A DNA stretch of 64,000 bases from Cristatella mucedo (Eukaryota; Bryozoa; Phylactolaemata; Cristatellidae), in NCBI GenBank assembly GCA_009760855.2, contig WPIO01000085.1, forward strand, positions 1,522,501 to 1,586,500, read 5' to 3'. Made by a program: the position numbers and the translations under genes. Positions 47,841 to 60,264 of this stretch are shown here, piece by piece. Position 1 is the first letter of the stretch; each line of letters begins with the position of its first letter. The notes beneath the pieces are model-generated. The model worked only from the letters and a program-made list of their open reading frames with translations, made no database searches and was not told where the DNA came from.

Positions 47841-49570
47841 GGGTGAGAGAGGAGAGAGAATCATTTAGCTCCCCGCCCCGCCCCGCCCCCACCCCTCCTA
47901 CAGGGGGCGGGCGGGCGGGCGGGGGCCGACTTGGTCGCCCTCTAGTCCTCTAGCCCGTCGTCGACCGTCACACTAAGGACGATACTATATCCTAGCGCTC
48001 AGTGGCTCAATGTTGCCTGCGGACACGCTTCACTGCTGGGCCACGGTAGCTCTGTCGCGGAAGTCTCCGTCGCGGAAGTCTCCGTCGCGGAAGTCTCCGG
48101 CGCTACGGCCATCTTGACGCGCGAGCGACGCGAGCGCGTCATCCTGTGCGGCGGGCGCGGGGCGAGGCGTGGCGGAACTCGTCGTCGCCGCAACTCGTGG
48201 AGGAGACGCCTCCGCCACCGCCGCCGCTCAAAGTGCAACCGCCGAGCTCGAAAGTGAAAGAAGCGCAGCGACTTTGCGCTTCAGCGATTTTTCCTCAATG
48301 TTCGGTTCCTCCAGCCACGCCTGCGCGAATAAAAACTGCGCCGAGGATCCATCGTCCTCGCTTCGCCGACGATGAAGATGAAGAAGAATCCTCGGCTCGG
48401 CCGCACCGGTGCCAGCGATATCCAGAGAGAGGCCGGGTAGAGGTGCTCCAGAGGGATGCGGCTGCCGCATAGTGTCGCCGAATGCTAATATTGTCAGGAT
48501 AAATATTAATTACGAGATAACATAACAAATCGATACGCTAATATACTATAGTAATATATGGTAACATATTGAAATATTAGAAAAATAATGAAAAAAACAA
48601 TAAAACAACGAATTTAGTATTAATATGAATATTAATTTAATAATAAATCGTATCGAATGCCTCCGAAAGATCCAGCAGTACCGACGGAGATCTTCACTGC
48701 GGCGATACCTGCTCGGAGGTCAAACTGCGGTTCAAACGCCAGGAGTCAAAGTGCTCCGCGTCAGTCAAACTGCGACGCCGGATTCCGATACGCAAAAGCT
48801 CAACGACTCCGGACTGCTTGACCCTTGAGCTCGACGCCGTCGTCCGATCCTCGCTCGTGAGCGATCGTCGACTGCGCGAGGCACGCTATTGGACGCGCTA
48901 GGACAGATTGGACGCGCTAGGACAGATTGGACATAATCGACGCTCGGCCGCGACGCGACGCGACGAGTACAGTACGATTCGCCTTCTCGGCGGCGACCTT
49001 CTACAGCGGCGCTGCAGTCGCGTGACGCCACAGCGGCGGAGCATATGTCGAGCACCGTGTTATCAGAACGCTGCTGTCGCGTGGACTGTTTTATATAATC
49101 TATTACGTCATAGCGTGCCTCGTTCTCGCAGAATTGAATGCGGCTCAAATCGATTAAATGCACTCTCCTGCTGGACGCTGCTCACAGTCGCAATTAAATG
49201 GGGACGCAATAAATTAAATTAGTATAAATAAATGAATTAATATAAATCAATAAATTAAACAGGGACGCAGTTAAATAGGTCTTGGACGCCGCACTTTCTC
49301 GCGCGAAGCGTTACAGAGAGCGAGCGAGCGAGCGAGCGAGGGAGCGCGGTAGGAACGCAGCTTCGAAGGCGACATGCGGCGCGCACCTCGCGGCGTCTCG
49401 CCGCCGCCACGCTACGAGCCGCCGCCCCGGTGTTCGCTCTTTGCGTCCGAAGAGCTAAGAGCGAGCACCGGGCGGCATCCCCAGATGGTCTTCCGCGCGC
49501 GCGGGATTTGACGAGACTAGCAAGCACGCGGCGGCCGCCGCAATTACAGAGCACGCTGTGCACGCGCGTG
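47840..49570. other. No gene supported; GC-rich blocks
   Basis: 47880-48480 and 48820-49560 are GC-rich with overlapping frames; a plus-strand frame at 48146-48472 (acidic DDEDEEE segment) cannot be linked to any exon. A 24-base piece at 49137-49160 resembles the 39-bp array unit. Confidence 0.5.
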
Positions 49571-49574
49571 CGGT

Positions 49575-49632
49575 GCGCATTTTCCCCTCCTCCCTCCCAC
49601 GCCTGCGCGGGAGGGAGGAGGGGAAAATGCGC
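49575..49632. repeat. Perfect hairpin, 24-bp arms
   Basis: GCGCATTTTCCCCTCCTCCC TCCC (49575-49598), a 10-base loop, and the exact complement at 49609-49632. It abuts the 5' end of a SINE. Confidence 0.95.
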
Positions 49633-49639
49633 GCTAGAG

Positions 49640-49785
49640 GAAGGCAGCTGGTTTGGTCTAGCGGTGAAGGTGCTCTCGCTCCGACCAAGGTCAAGGCTGA
49701 GGTCGTGGGCTCGAGCCCCGAGGCATATGCGAAGCGCCTGAATAGAGATTAAGCTCTCTTGGGGCGCTATATAAATGAATTGTAT
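49640..49785 (+). mobile_element. tRNA-derived SINE (main family), well preserved
   Basis: GGTTTGGTCTAGCGGTGAAG, CGACCAAGGTCAAGGCTGAG, the B box GTCGTGGGCTCGAGCCCC, AAGCGCCTGAATAGAGATTA and CTCTTGGGGCGCTATATAAA in order, then an ATTT-rich tail. Confidence 0.92.
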
Positions 49786-49789
49786 TTAT

Positions 49790-50493
49790 TTATTTCTATA
49801 CTTATTCACTTCCGATAGCGAGCAGTGGCGGCCAGGTCGTGGTCGCGCCCGCTGAAGGCCTAGGAAGAGGAAATCGAGGCTGCGATCTCGCGGCAGCGCG
49901 TACATCGCGCGATACCGGATATTGCATCGCGATCGCCGCTCCCGCCGCGCCCGCGCCTGCGCGAGCTCTCAAACCGCCGCTCGCCGACGGCTCTTTAGAT
50001 AACGGTCTTCTGTGACGAGTGGCCAAGTCTCGATTAGCCAGGCAAGCACCAGATACTGATCTAAAGCTCGGGGCTTCGCCTGGCGAGGTCTTTACAACGT
50101 GGTTACGTTACGTAGGGCGCGGCGGCGAGCGGCAGCGGAAGCGCCGCCGCCGCCGCTGCGCCTGCGCACCGGCCGCCGATCGCGCCCTTTCTATCGATCT
50201 CATCCATTCTTTCCGTATTAGGCGCGTCGGGTGCGCGCCGCCGGCGGCGGCGGCGGCAGCTACCGCTACTTTCGCTTGCAGCGGAAGCGGCAGCCACGCT
50301 GCCGCTTCCGCTGCAATTGACCGCCACCGCGCGAGGCGCGGCGAGGCTATTGGTCACTCGCTATCACCTCGCCAATAGTCGTTCGCGGCCGCTAGGGGCC
50401 GCGAACGACAGAAGCACTTTTAAGCCTTTCAACCGAAAAAAGTAGCAGTTAGTTTCAAAGGTTGAGTTGCTACCGGCGGCGGTAGCGGCGGTA

Positions 50494-50567
<74 letters not shown>

Positions 50568-50723
50568 AGCGGCGGCGCTCCCCACTCGCAGAGACGCCGC
50601 GAGGCCATGGGCTCCTCAAGATTTCGAGATATTGCGAGAGAGCTGTTGACGAGCGAGCAAACGCGTCCGCAAACGCCACCGCTGCGCCGCGTCCGCCGCC
50701 GTCTCTTGGCTCTGGCAGGAGGA

Positions 50724-50765
<42 letters not shown>

Positions 50766-51130
50766 TGCTCGCTCGCTCGCATGCACGTCCGAATGTCGCC
50801 ATCGCGCTGACGCGCACGCTCGGGCGCAAGGCGAGTCAGTGTGGCGTCCTCGTCGTCGATTGACTCACAACAGAGCGGCGAAAAATGCCCTTGACCTTCG
50901 AGTCGCCCGCCGAGCTGCACTCAGTTGGGCGGTCGGACATCAGGTATCGCACAGGATTCGCACGAGGTTTCGCCGCCGCCGCTCGCCCGCTCCGCCCACT
51001 TCGCCAGCCAATCAGCCAGTGCGGCCGCTTAAGGTCGTAATTGCAGTGCAAGGTTAAAATCCTAGATTCCGTATGATAACCGAAAAGTCTTCGAGTCAAT
51101 CTCAAAGTAGGCCGAAGTAGTGAGACCGTA
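49790..51130. other. GC-rich DNA with (CGG)n runs; no gene supported
   Basis: Contains (GGC)n at 50480-50572 and 50721-50765 and a 13-bp-arm hairpin GTCGTTCGCGGCC at 50379-50410. The poly-Ala, poly-Pro and poly-Arg frames come from these runs. Confidence 0.6.
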
Positions 51131-51197
51131 GCGCGATCTGCTAACGAGTTCCAGATACTGGCAAAGTGGCAGCCGATTTAAGCGTTCTGCGATAGTC

Positions 51198-51390
<193 letters not shown>

Positions 51391-51514
51391 GATAGACGGC
51401 TTCTCAACAGGCTTCCTCCGCGAGCTGCCTCTTCCTCATCAGTCGCCGTATATCTATTCATCTGTCTGTATAAATAGATAAGTAAATATACATATATATA
51501 TATATATATATTCA

Positions 51515-51678
51515 TATAATTCATTTATACAGTGCCCTAGTGTAACTTAATGTCTATGCAGGCGCCTCGCATGTGCCACGGGGCTTGAGCCCACGACCTC
51601 AAGCCGTCAAATAGATTCACCTTGATCTCGGTCGTTCAAGGCGAGCTCCTTAACCAATGAACCAGACCAGCGCCGCCG
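51515..51678 (-). mobile_element. tRNA-derived SINE (main family)
   Basis: Minus-strand copy: AATTCATTTATACAGTGCCC, GGCGCCTCGCATGTGCC, GGGCTTGAGCCCACGACC and CTCCTTAACCAATGAACCAG on plus. It has the same middle insertion (GTCAAATAGATTCACC) as the copies at 56.8 and 63.3 kb, so it marks a subfamily. Confidence 0.85.
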
Positions 51679-51679
51679 C

Positions 51680-53734
51680 TAATCAGCCTTCGCAGGTGGA
51701 GAGATCTCGAAGCATCTGAAGATTCGCTGTGCCGACGGCGCGAAGCAGACGCCAAGTGAACGCGAACATCCAAGAGGTCAAGAGGCCAACGCACCGAACC
51801 CGGCAGGGGGCCGCACGCATGTGCGCGCGCGTGCGAAGCGCCGAAGTCCGCCGCTAGTCGTCGGTCCGCTGTCCGCCGCTAGTCGATGCCTCTCTTTCGC
51901 GCACGCGCGAGCGAATAATTCCGATTTCGCGTCGCGCGCGACTGGCGCGCGAGAGCCCGCGCTTCTCGTCGTTGTAAGGTGAAGGCCAACAGCGCGGCTG
52001 CCTCGGGCTGTTGGCCGCGGTGGGCAGAGAGGAGAGATGACCTTCAAGGTCGACGTCAAGGACCAGGTCAATGTGAAGGTCGAGGCCCGCACGTCCTTGG
52101 CCGCAGCCGCCGCCGCTTATCGCTCGTCGCCAAGTTATTTGGCGCCGGGCGACCACTCGACGCGCCGCCGCCGCCTCTTCGCGCGCCGGCGGCGACGGCG
52201 GCGACGGCGGCGACGGCGGTGACGGCGGCGGCGCAGCTGTCGGCCGGTCCGGCGCCTGCGGCAGGAGAGGACCGTTATTACCCTCTCGAGGCAGAGTGCG
52301 AGCTGACGGCGGCGTCCGTATATCAAGGGCGGGCGATCGCGCACACGGCAACCGCGTCCAATCCGTCGTCTGCTCGTCCGAAGGCGAACGACGACGATCG
52401 GTGAGCGATCGCTCGCCGAGACTTTCGCGCTTCGCAGGAGGAGCAGTCGCGGAGCGGCGCCGCCGCCGCAGCCGATAATCCCGACGCTCAGCTGTACGCC
52501 GCCGCCGGGTAAGCGTCGCCGCGTCGCCGCGTCGCCGCGTCGCCGCGTCGCCGCCGATTTAGCGCCGGCGCGTCACCGGGAGCGGCGACATTGGTGCCGC
52601 CCATCGTCGTCGTCGTCGCCTCGTTGAGCAAGACGCTTCGTGGCGTTCGCGTCGCCACAGGTGCTTGACCCAGTGCTTGACCCGGAAGCGAGCCAGACGA
52701 GCTCACGCGGAGATGAGCGACGGCCTCGAGCGAGTGATCCCTCGCGCTCGAGGCACCGGTAGCCGAGCCTCGTCGTGGTCCGGTGCCGTCCGGCGTGCAG
52801 CGGTGCCGCAACCACCGGAAGCCGCGAGACCCCGGGGCGTCGGAGGTCGAGGAGACCTCAGAGGCTTTTCGGAGGCACGGGACGCGTCGCTTTTCTGTGC
52901 GCTGACAGTCGGCGGTCTTTGAAGCATCCAGACTGCGATTGCGTGCTCCGGAGAGATAGAGCGAACGACGAAGGAGCCGTAGAGTTAAGGAGGAGACATT
53001 GAGCGAAGGGGAAGACATAGAGCGAAGGAGGAGACATAGAGTAAAGGAGGAGACATAGAATAAAGAAGGAGACATAGAGTAAAGGAGGAAACATAGAGTA
53101 AAGGAGGAGACGTAGAGCGAAGGAGGCGGCATTGAGGGTATGAGGAGAGATAGCATGCCGCCGCCACAGACCATCACTGCGATGAGAGAATGATGGTCGA
53201 TGATATCAAGGCCGACTCGTTTTCAGATTAGATTTGAAGAATTAAATGCGTTCAATTAAATTATATACTTGCCAAAATGGAAGGCTTCTAAAATTGAAGG
53301 TTGGATCTGGGACATAACTATGCGGAGCTCGGCCGAATGTGCTGATACGAAAGGAACACGTCGAGTTAAATAATAGTAATAATGATAAAAACAACAATAA
53401 TAATGAAGACTAATACATTTTCACGGTGTTGTACTGTGGACGCTCGCGATGCCCGGGGCTCGCAAGCGTCGGATATTCGTAAGTGCGAATAGCAGCAGCG
53501 AGAAGCGTTGCGTCGCTAAGCGACAGCGCTTTAAGCGGACGCTGCAGGCGGCGCGCTCGCGGGTTGCACGGAGGAGGAGAGGAGCCGCTCGTTTTATTAG
53601 CCTCCACCGTCAGAAGAGCGGACTTCATAGAGGGGCACTCAAGGCTTCGAAGCCGATCAGCTGACTCGTCGTTATCTCTCGGTCGCTTTAGACGGTGCGA
53701 GGAAGTCCTCCAAAGCGTCCTCCGAGAGACGAGA
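51680..53734. other. GC-rich DNA upstream of M4 copy B
   Basis: Arg/Ala-rich overlapping frames; (CGTCGCCG)n at 52505-52550; an 18-bp minisatellite (GGAGGAGACATAGAGTAA) at about 52985-53150. No gene supported before the signal-peptide exon at 53735. Confidence 0.55.
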
Positions 53735-56700
53735 ATGCGTCGCACGAATGAGCCGCTCCTGCTGCCGCAATTGCTGCTCCTCCTCGCGTGCCTCTGTAAT
53801 GCGCTGCTAGGTAGGTGATGGAGAGCACCAGTGCGCATTGCAGCGCGCCGGGACCGCCCGCGCACGCAGTGCTGGCCACCTGGAATCTGCAGCGCAGCTG
53901 CCCTGCGCTCCCAGCTGTCGGGCTCTCGCGGCGTCTCGCGAGTGATTGGAGGATGCGCCCCCACAATGCCCCTGCGTGCCCTCCGACTTCGGCTTCGCTT
54001 TCGCGCCAGCGCTCCGCGCGCTGGCGTTAATATAAATCATACATATATATATATATATATATATAAGTATATATAAATATAAATATAAATATGTATATAT
54101 GTATATATAATGTAAGAGTAGTAAATAATAATTAAATAGTAAATAGTAAAAGGCAGTAGCGAGCGCGGCGCGGGCGCTAATAGGACACGATTCTTCTTAG
54201 AGGAGCCAGTCGAAATCGATCGCAGGCAACAGGTCACAGGCAACAGGTGATAGGTCATAGGTCGTAGAGGTCGTAGAGGAGCCGGTCTAAATTGGTCGGA
54301 GGTAATGTGTCGCAGGCAATTGGTAACGGATCAAAGGTAACAAGTCTCAGAGAAGCCAGTCAAAACCGGCCACAGGTGATAGGTCGCAGGTAAGAGGTAA
54401 TAAGTCGCAGGTAAGAGGTCTTAGTGGAGCCAGTCAGAGTCGCGTCGGATAAAAGAGAAGCCCCTTGCGACTGCGCTACGATAAATGCGAAAGCCGCCAT
54501 CTCTCACCGCTGAGAGCTCGCAAATGTGGTTTCAGTTTTGCCACTTTTCATGCGCCGCGACGAGCGCTTTCACTGTTGCATCGATGGACGATCGCACTCG
54601 AGACACGAGTCCTCGGAGACGAGGAGGACATTTCGCAGCCCCTGAAAATGAACCGCTCAGCGAGACCTTAGCGAGACCTTGGTCGCGATGCGACGCCACA
54701 AGGCAAGCGCATCGCGTCGCAGGGCGATTTATTTAAGCCTTGCGATCGCTTCGCTCGTTCGGGTCCGCGTCCTACTCTTCCGCTTATCCGCGCGCGGCGA
54801 CACTTCGACTTGTGCCAACGACGCACTCGAGGAAACACGCCAGCAAGTGAGAGGATATGAACACGAGCAAACAATGTCGTGCAAAATTCCGTACAAAAGG
54901 CTCGAGTACTCGAGCCTCTGAATTGAAGAATTTCTTTTAATTTGCCTCGCATTAAGGAAATTAATAATTAATTAATTAATTAATAATTAATTAATTTTAG
55001 CCTCGCATTAGGAAACTTCCCGTATGCGTTGACGAGTTAAATACGGCTTATGCACATTGCATGAGATTACTGCACTCAGAAGACACTCTGCGATAACAAG
55101 ACGAATAGTGATACCAACAGATATAAAAAAAAATTTAATCGTAAGAAAAACAATTCAATGCAGTGAGAATTTGTTGAAAATGGCGATAGCGGAATAGCTA
55201 AATTTTCTTCAGTTCTGAGAAAGTGTTCGGTAGCATCTCGAGTGCTTAGAGATCGAGCACGAAGTGCACGAAGGCGAGCGCTGGAAAATGAATGGCCTCT
55301 CCAAAAATGGAATACAATGGAAAATGGAAAATGAATGGCCTCTCCAAAAATGGAATACAATGGAAAATGGAAAATGAATAAATGGCCTCTCCAAAAATGG
55401 AATACAATGGAAAATGGAAAATGAATAAATGGCCTCTCCAAAAATGGAATACAATGGAAAATGGAAAATGAATGGCCTCTCCAAAAATGGAATACAATGG
55501 AAAATGGAAAATGAATAAATGGCCTCTCCAAAAATGGAATACAATGGAAAATGGAAAATGAATAAATGGCCTCTCCAAAAATGGAATACAATGGAAAATG
55601 GAAAATGAATAAGTGGCCTCTCCAAAAATGGAATACAATGGAAAATGGAAAATGAATGGCCTCTCCAAAAATGGAATACAATGGAAAATGGAAAATGAAT
55701 AAATGGCCTCTCCAAAAATGGAATACAATGGAAAATGGAAAATGAATAAATGGCCTCTCCAAAAATGGAATACAATGGAAAATGGAAAATGAATAAATGG
55801 CCTCTCCAAAAATGGAATACAATGGAAAATGGAAAATGAATAAATGGCCTCTCCAAAAATGGAATACAATGGAAAATGGAAAATGAATAAATGGCCTCTC
55901 CAAAAATGGAATACAATGGAAAATGGAAAATGAATAAATGGCCTCTCCAAAAAATGGAATACAATGGAAAATGGAAAATGAATAAATGGCCTCTCCAAAA
56001 ATGGAATACAATGGAAAATGGAAAATGAATAAATGGCCTCTCCAAAAATGGAATACAATGGAAAATGGAAAATGAATAAGTGGCCTCTCCAAAAAAGAAG
56101 AAGAAGAAGAAACACCTCGCGCTGCTCGCTATGTCGACGCGATGCGATCTAGTACACAAACCATCTGTACAGTACATCTTGCTCGATGCAGTCGGAACGA
56201 CACAATCTTCTGCTTCTGGCTTTCGCTGACTAGCAGCAGTCAGCTAGTCCGCTAGTCAGCTAGTCAGCTAGTCAGCTAGTCGGCTAGTCCGCTAGTCAGC
56301 TAGTCAGCTAGTCAGCTAGTCAGCTAGTCAGCTAGTCAGCTAGTCGGCTAGTCCGCTAGTCAGCTAGTCAGCTAGTCAGCTAGTCAGAGAGTCAGCTAGT
56401 CAACAGTCAGAGAGTAAGATGATCGCGACAAAGGCAACGAAAGGTTCATCGAACGATAACTCTGTCTGTCCGCCTGTCTGTCTCTCGACGCCAGACCGTA
56501 AGAGGAGCATGCAAAGTCGATCAAGGTCAAGGTCAGACAAACTACTCGTGCAGTTTGCACAGATTGAGAAGCAGCGCGAATAAGAGAATTGCACGCATCG
56601 CTGATGCTAAAGATGAATTGTTCGACCAAAAAAAAATTCAATCCGCAGTCGCGTTGTTAGTCGCGTGGCCTGCTCAACCGCTGCATGCATCTAAAGCGAT

Positions 56701-59700
56701 GCTGTGTGTACCCTACCGGCACGTGTACGTCACGTGTACGTCAGCGCACCCGTCAATTAGCGTATTAATTCGTACAAAGCCGCGTTGGTTTGGTCCAGTA
56801 GTTAAGGTGCTGGTCCCGACCAAGCTCAAGTGAGTGTATTTGACGATCGAGGTCGCGGGCGCGAGTCGCTTGGCATAATGTGAAGCGTCTGAGTAAAGAT
56901 TAAAGTAATAATTAGAGCATCCTGCAAATGAATTAGATTATATATTATAATTATATAAAATAAAAATTACAATATTTATTATTACTTTTATATTAAAATT
57001 ATTCTGATATGAATATATCAATCTTAAAATAAATAAAATTTAATCGCGTTTCCCTTTGCAGCAAATGCAACGCGCCTAGAAAGAGATTGAGTTCTCTGAG
57101 GGCGCTTTATTAAGTGCATTGTTATTAATATTATTAAAATACTATAAAATAATACACTTATATATAATACATCATATTTTATGAATATAAATCTATTAAT
57201 ATTACGCTAATTTTTATATTGTAATGTTTAATTAAATATTACTATTATAAAATTAATAAATTAAAGCGATACGCTAAGCTAATCGACGGCTCGTGGCTGC
57301 GGGTAAAGACTGCGGTCGACGTTGGTCGCGTTAGCGTCGCTACGTTACTGTTTCGCTACGTTGCGTCGCCATAGCTACGTCTCTTATTTTCGCTAAAAAT
57401 CTGGCCGGCTTCGTCATATTTCGTTAACTTGCCATGTAGTCACATTCTGCACAGCGCAAATTGGCGTCTATGAAAAGCAAGGGTGCTAAAAACCGCGGCA
57501 CTAAATTTTTTGGGGCCCGCGGCCAGCTCAGGCGCCACTCGAAACCAATAGTGCACAGCTGTCGACTAGCAGGCGGCCAAGGATGGTTAAAACACTCCGT
57601 CCGTCCGCCGTGTTTCCACTGCAGCCGCCGCCAGCCAGTCAGTCCGGTCGCTGCCAGCGATCGCAGATTTGCCACCGAAGGCGCGCGGCATACCGGCAAT
57701 AGTGCAGAACGCAGACGACGACCTCGAGACCACGATAGTCACGTACCTCAGGCTGCCGACCGGAACGACGTTGCACAGGCGAGCGTCCGCGGCGTCGGCT
57801 CGCCAAACGAAGCTGGTAAGATTGACTGCAGCGATGTAATATGGCCGCGTTGAGCTGAGATGGCCGTAGCGGATGTAAGACGGAGCGGCGCATCGCAGCG
57901 CGCATCGCTCGCGCCCGCACGGCCGCATACAGCGACTCGCGCGTGCGCACCAGCGTGGCCTCACTGACGCGCCGCCGCCGCCGCCGAGAGTGGCAGCCCT
58001 GACCTTGGCATCGAGTCATTACTTTCAGACTAGGTTCGATGTACGGATCATGGATGTGCCCGTCTATGCCTCGGTCGTGACGGTGGAGTCTGACGCAGAC
58101 GAGTCCAGCGTCTACAAGATCTACAGATACCCGGAGGGTGACGTCATGTCCGCCGTCATGCCTGGCGCTCAGCGCTTCAGCTCGAAGCTTTCCGCTGACG
58201 AGGCGATCGTAGCAGCGGCGTCGGCCTTCGGCATTAGGAGAGCTCTGCTATATCAGTACGCCAACGTGAGTAAAGAGGCCTTTCGAATGTGAGAAAGTGA
58301 GTAAAATACTGTTCCGCTGAAATATACTATAAAGTATACTAAATGTAGTATATATATATATAATGCTATTATTATTATTCTTGTAATATTCCAATTATCA
58401 TATTTATAATTAGTTATATAAATATATAATAATATTAATTATATAATAATAATTGTTATTATTACGTATTATATTATATATAATTATTAGTTATATAATA
58501 ATAATTATTAGAGATGCAATTATATAATATTATTAGTTGTATAATTATATAATTCAACTAATGGTGTTGCTTTTCTCGGCCTCTGCGCTTTTGACGAGAG
58601 TATATTGCCTCCGTGAGTTGCCAGCCAGCCAATGCTACGCCGTCGCGTCAGCTGCAACGACGATAGTACAACAATAATAGGAAAAAGACGCTCACCTTGT
58701 CTGGCATCTGGACGGCGACGACCGGCAGCAGACGATCCGGCTGTCTTATCGAGCTTCCTTCTACTTTGCGACTCCCTGGATGGAGCGGCCAATCAGACCG
58801 CACGCCATTGTCGACGCCGAGAGTGGGCAGGTTCGGCGGCGGCGGTGGCGGCGGCGAGGGCGGAAGTGGCTCGCAGTCACGTGGCGTCTGGCGAGTTTCC
58901 TCTTCTGTCGCCGCGCGTTTCTCGGCTAAGCCGACATGCAATGTGGCGGTGCGCGCATATGAGTATTCCATCATTAGTTATGCACTTCCGTTTGAACTGA
59001 TGTGCATACTGTATATTCGTAAGTGCATGCGAACACGCTGAAGGTTCTGTCGTCGTGGAACGGAATCAGCTACGCTACCACCACCTTCACCGGAATCGGC
59101 GGAAACGAGGGAATATGGGGTCGGCAGACGTACAGCGGTCTTCCGGCAGAGCTCGTCAATTCATGCACAGCGACCTGCTCGCTGAAGACGGCTAACTGGG
59201 AGGTTCGGCTTGCGCGCGGTCACTGCGACGGCTGCGGCGGTGGCGCGCCACAGCCAGTCAGGTTCATAGGTCGCGCGGTCCTATTCGCAGGTGCACAATG
59301 TCAACCACTCGTCGACGATCTCGACGTCGACTGCGTGGTCGTTCCCGTGCAGCGCCGCCAACGGCGCCATCTACGACTGGTCAAACGGCGCGTACTCGCC
59401 GCTGAACGATGCGGCCAACGCCCTGGAAATCAGCGTCAACATGTTCGGAGCCTACTTGCAAGAATATCCGATGGACCGCGTAGTCGACCCGAGCGCGATC
59501 CTGATAGCGCGAGTGCACTACGGAAACGGCGTAGGCAACGCTTTCTGGGATGGCCGCTACATCAACGTTGGCGACGGGTAAGCCGGAAGTGCCGGGGTGG
59601 CTGGGAAGCGGCGGAGCTCGAGCCGCCCGTCGCTCGCTGTGACGACGAGCGGCGGCGGCGGCAGGAGAAGACGCGCGCGCGCGAGCGCTGGCGCTGCGCA

Positions 59701-60193
59701 TTACGCAATACGCGTGGCGGACGAACAGACGAACGCCGAGCGCGTCGCATTACGCGTGGCGGACGAACAGACGAACGCCGAGCGCTGCGCATTACGCGTG
59801 GCGGACGAACAGACGAACGCCGAGTGCGTCGCAGAGAGCCGCCGTCTCGTCCAAGTCGCGGAAGACGCGGTCGCTGGTCGAGTCGCGACGACGTCGTCGT
59901 TGACGGCATGACGACACGACGTGCGACATGCGGCGTTCTCTCTTTAAGCGATGCCATTAACTACTACCCGTTCACCGCTTTGGACGTCATGGCTCATGAA
60001 ATCGGCCACTCGTACACGCAGCATTGCTCCGCGCTGATGACCATTGGCCAGCCGGGCGCCATCAACGAGGCTTTCTCCGACATGACAGGTGACGCAAGCA
60101 CGCACTATCTCCGAGTGGCGGCGGCTGCTAAAGCAGCCGGAAAGAGGACCTGCCTGCCTACCGTCCGGAAGGGGGCGCTGCGCTTGCGCCGTT

Positions 60194-60264
<71 letters not shown>

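Noticed and set aside
48146-48472. Plus-strand frame with a DDEDEEE segment as a small gene
   Set aside because: No homology, overlapping frames on both strands, GC-rich context and no splice partner.
50429-50920. Poly-Pro/poly-Arg minus-strand frames
   Set aside because: They arise from (GGC)n tracts.
55076-56177. Minus-strand frames of 338, 322 and 289 codons with repeated FHFPLYSIFGEAI
   Set aside because: The 47-bp array rotates through all three frames; no unique domain lies outside the repeat.
57461-57853. Plus-strand frame starting MASMKSKGAKNRG as the start of copy B
   Set aside because: It has no signal peptide and is in the wrong frame for exon 2; 53735-53810 gives a signal peptide with the right phase.
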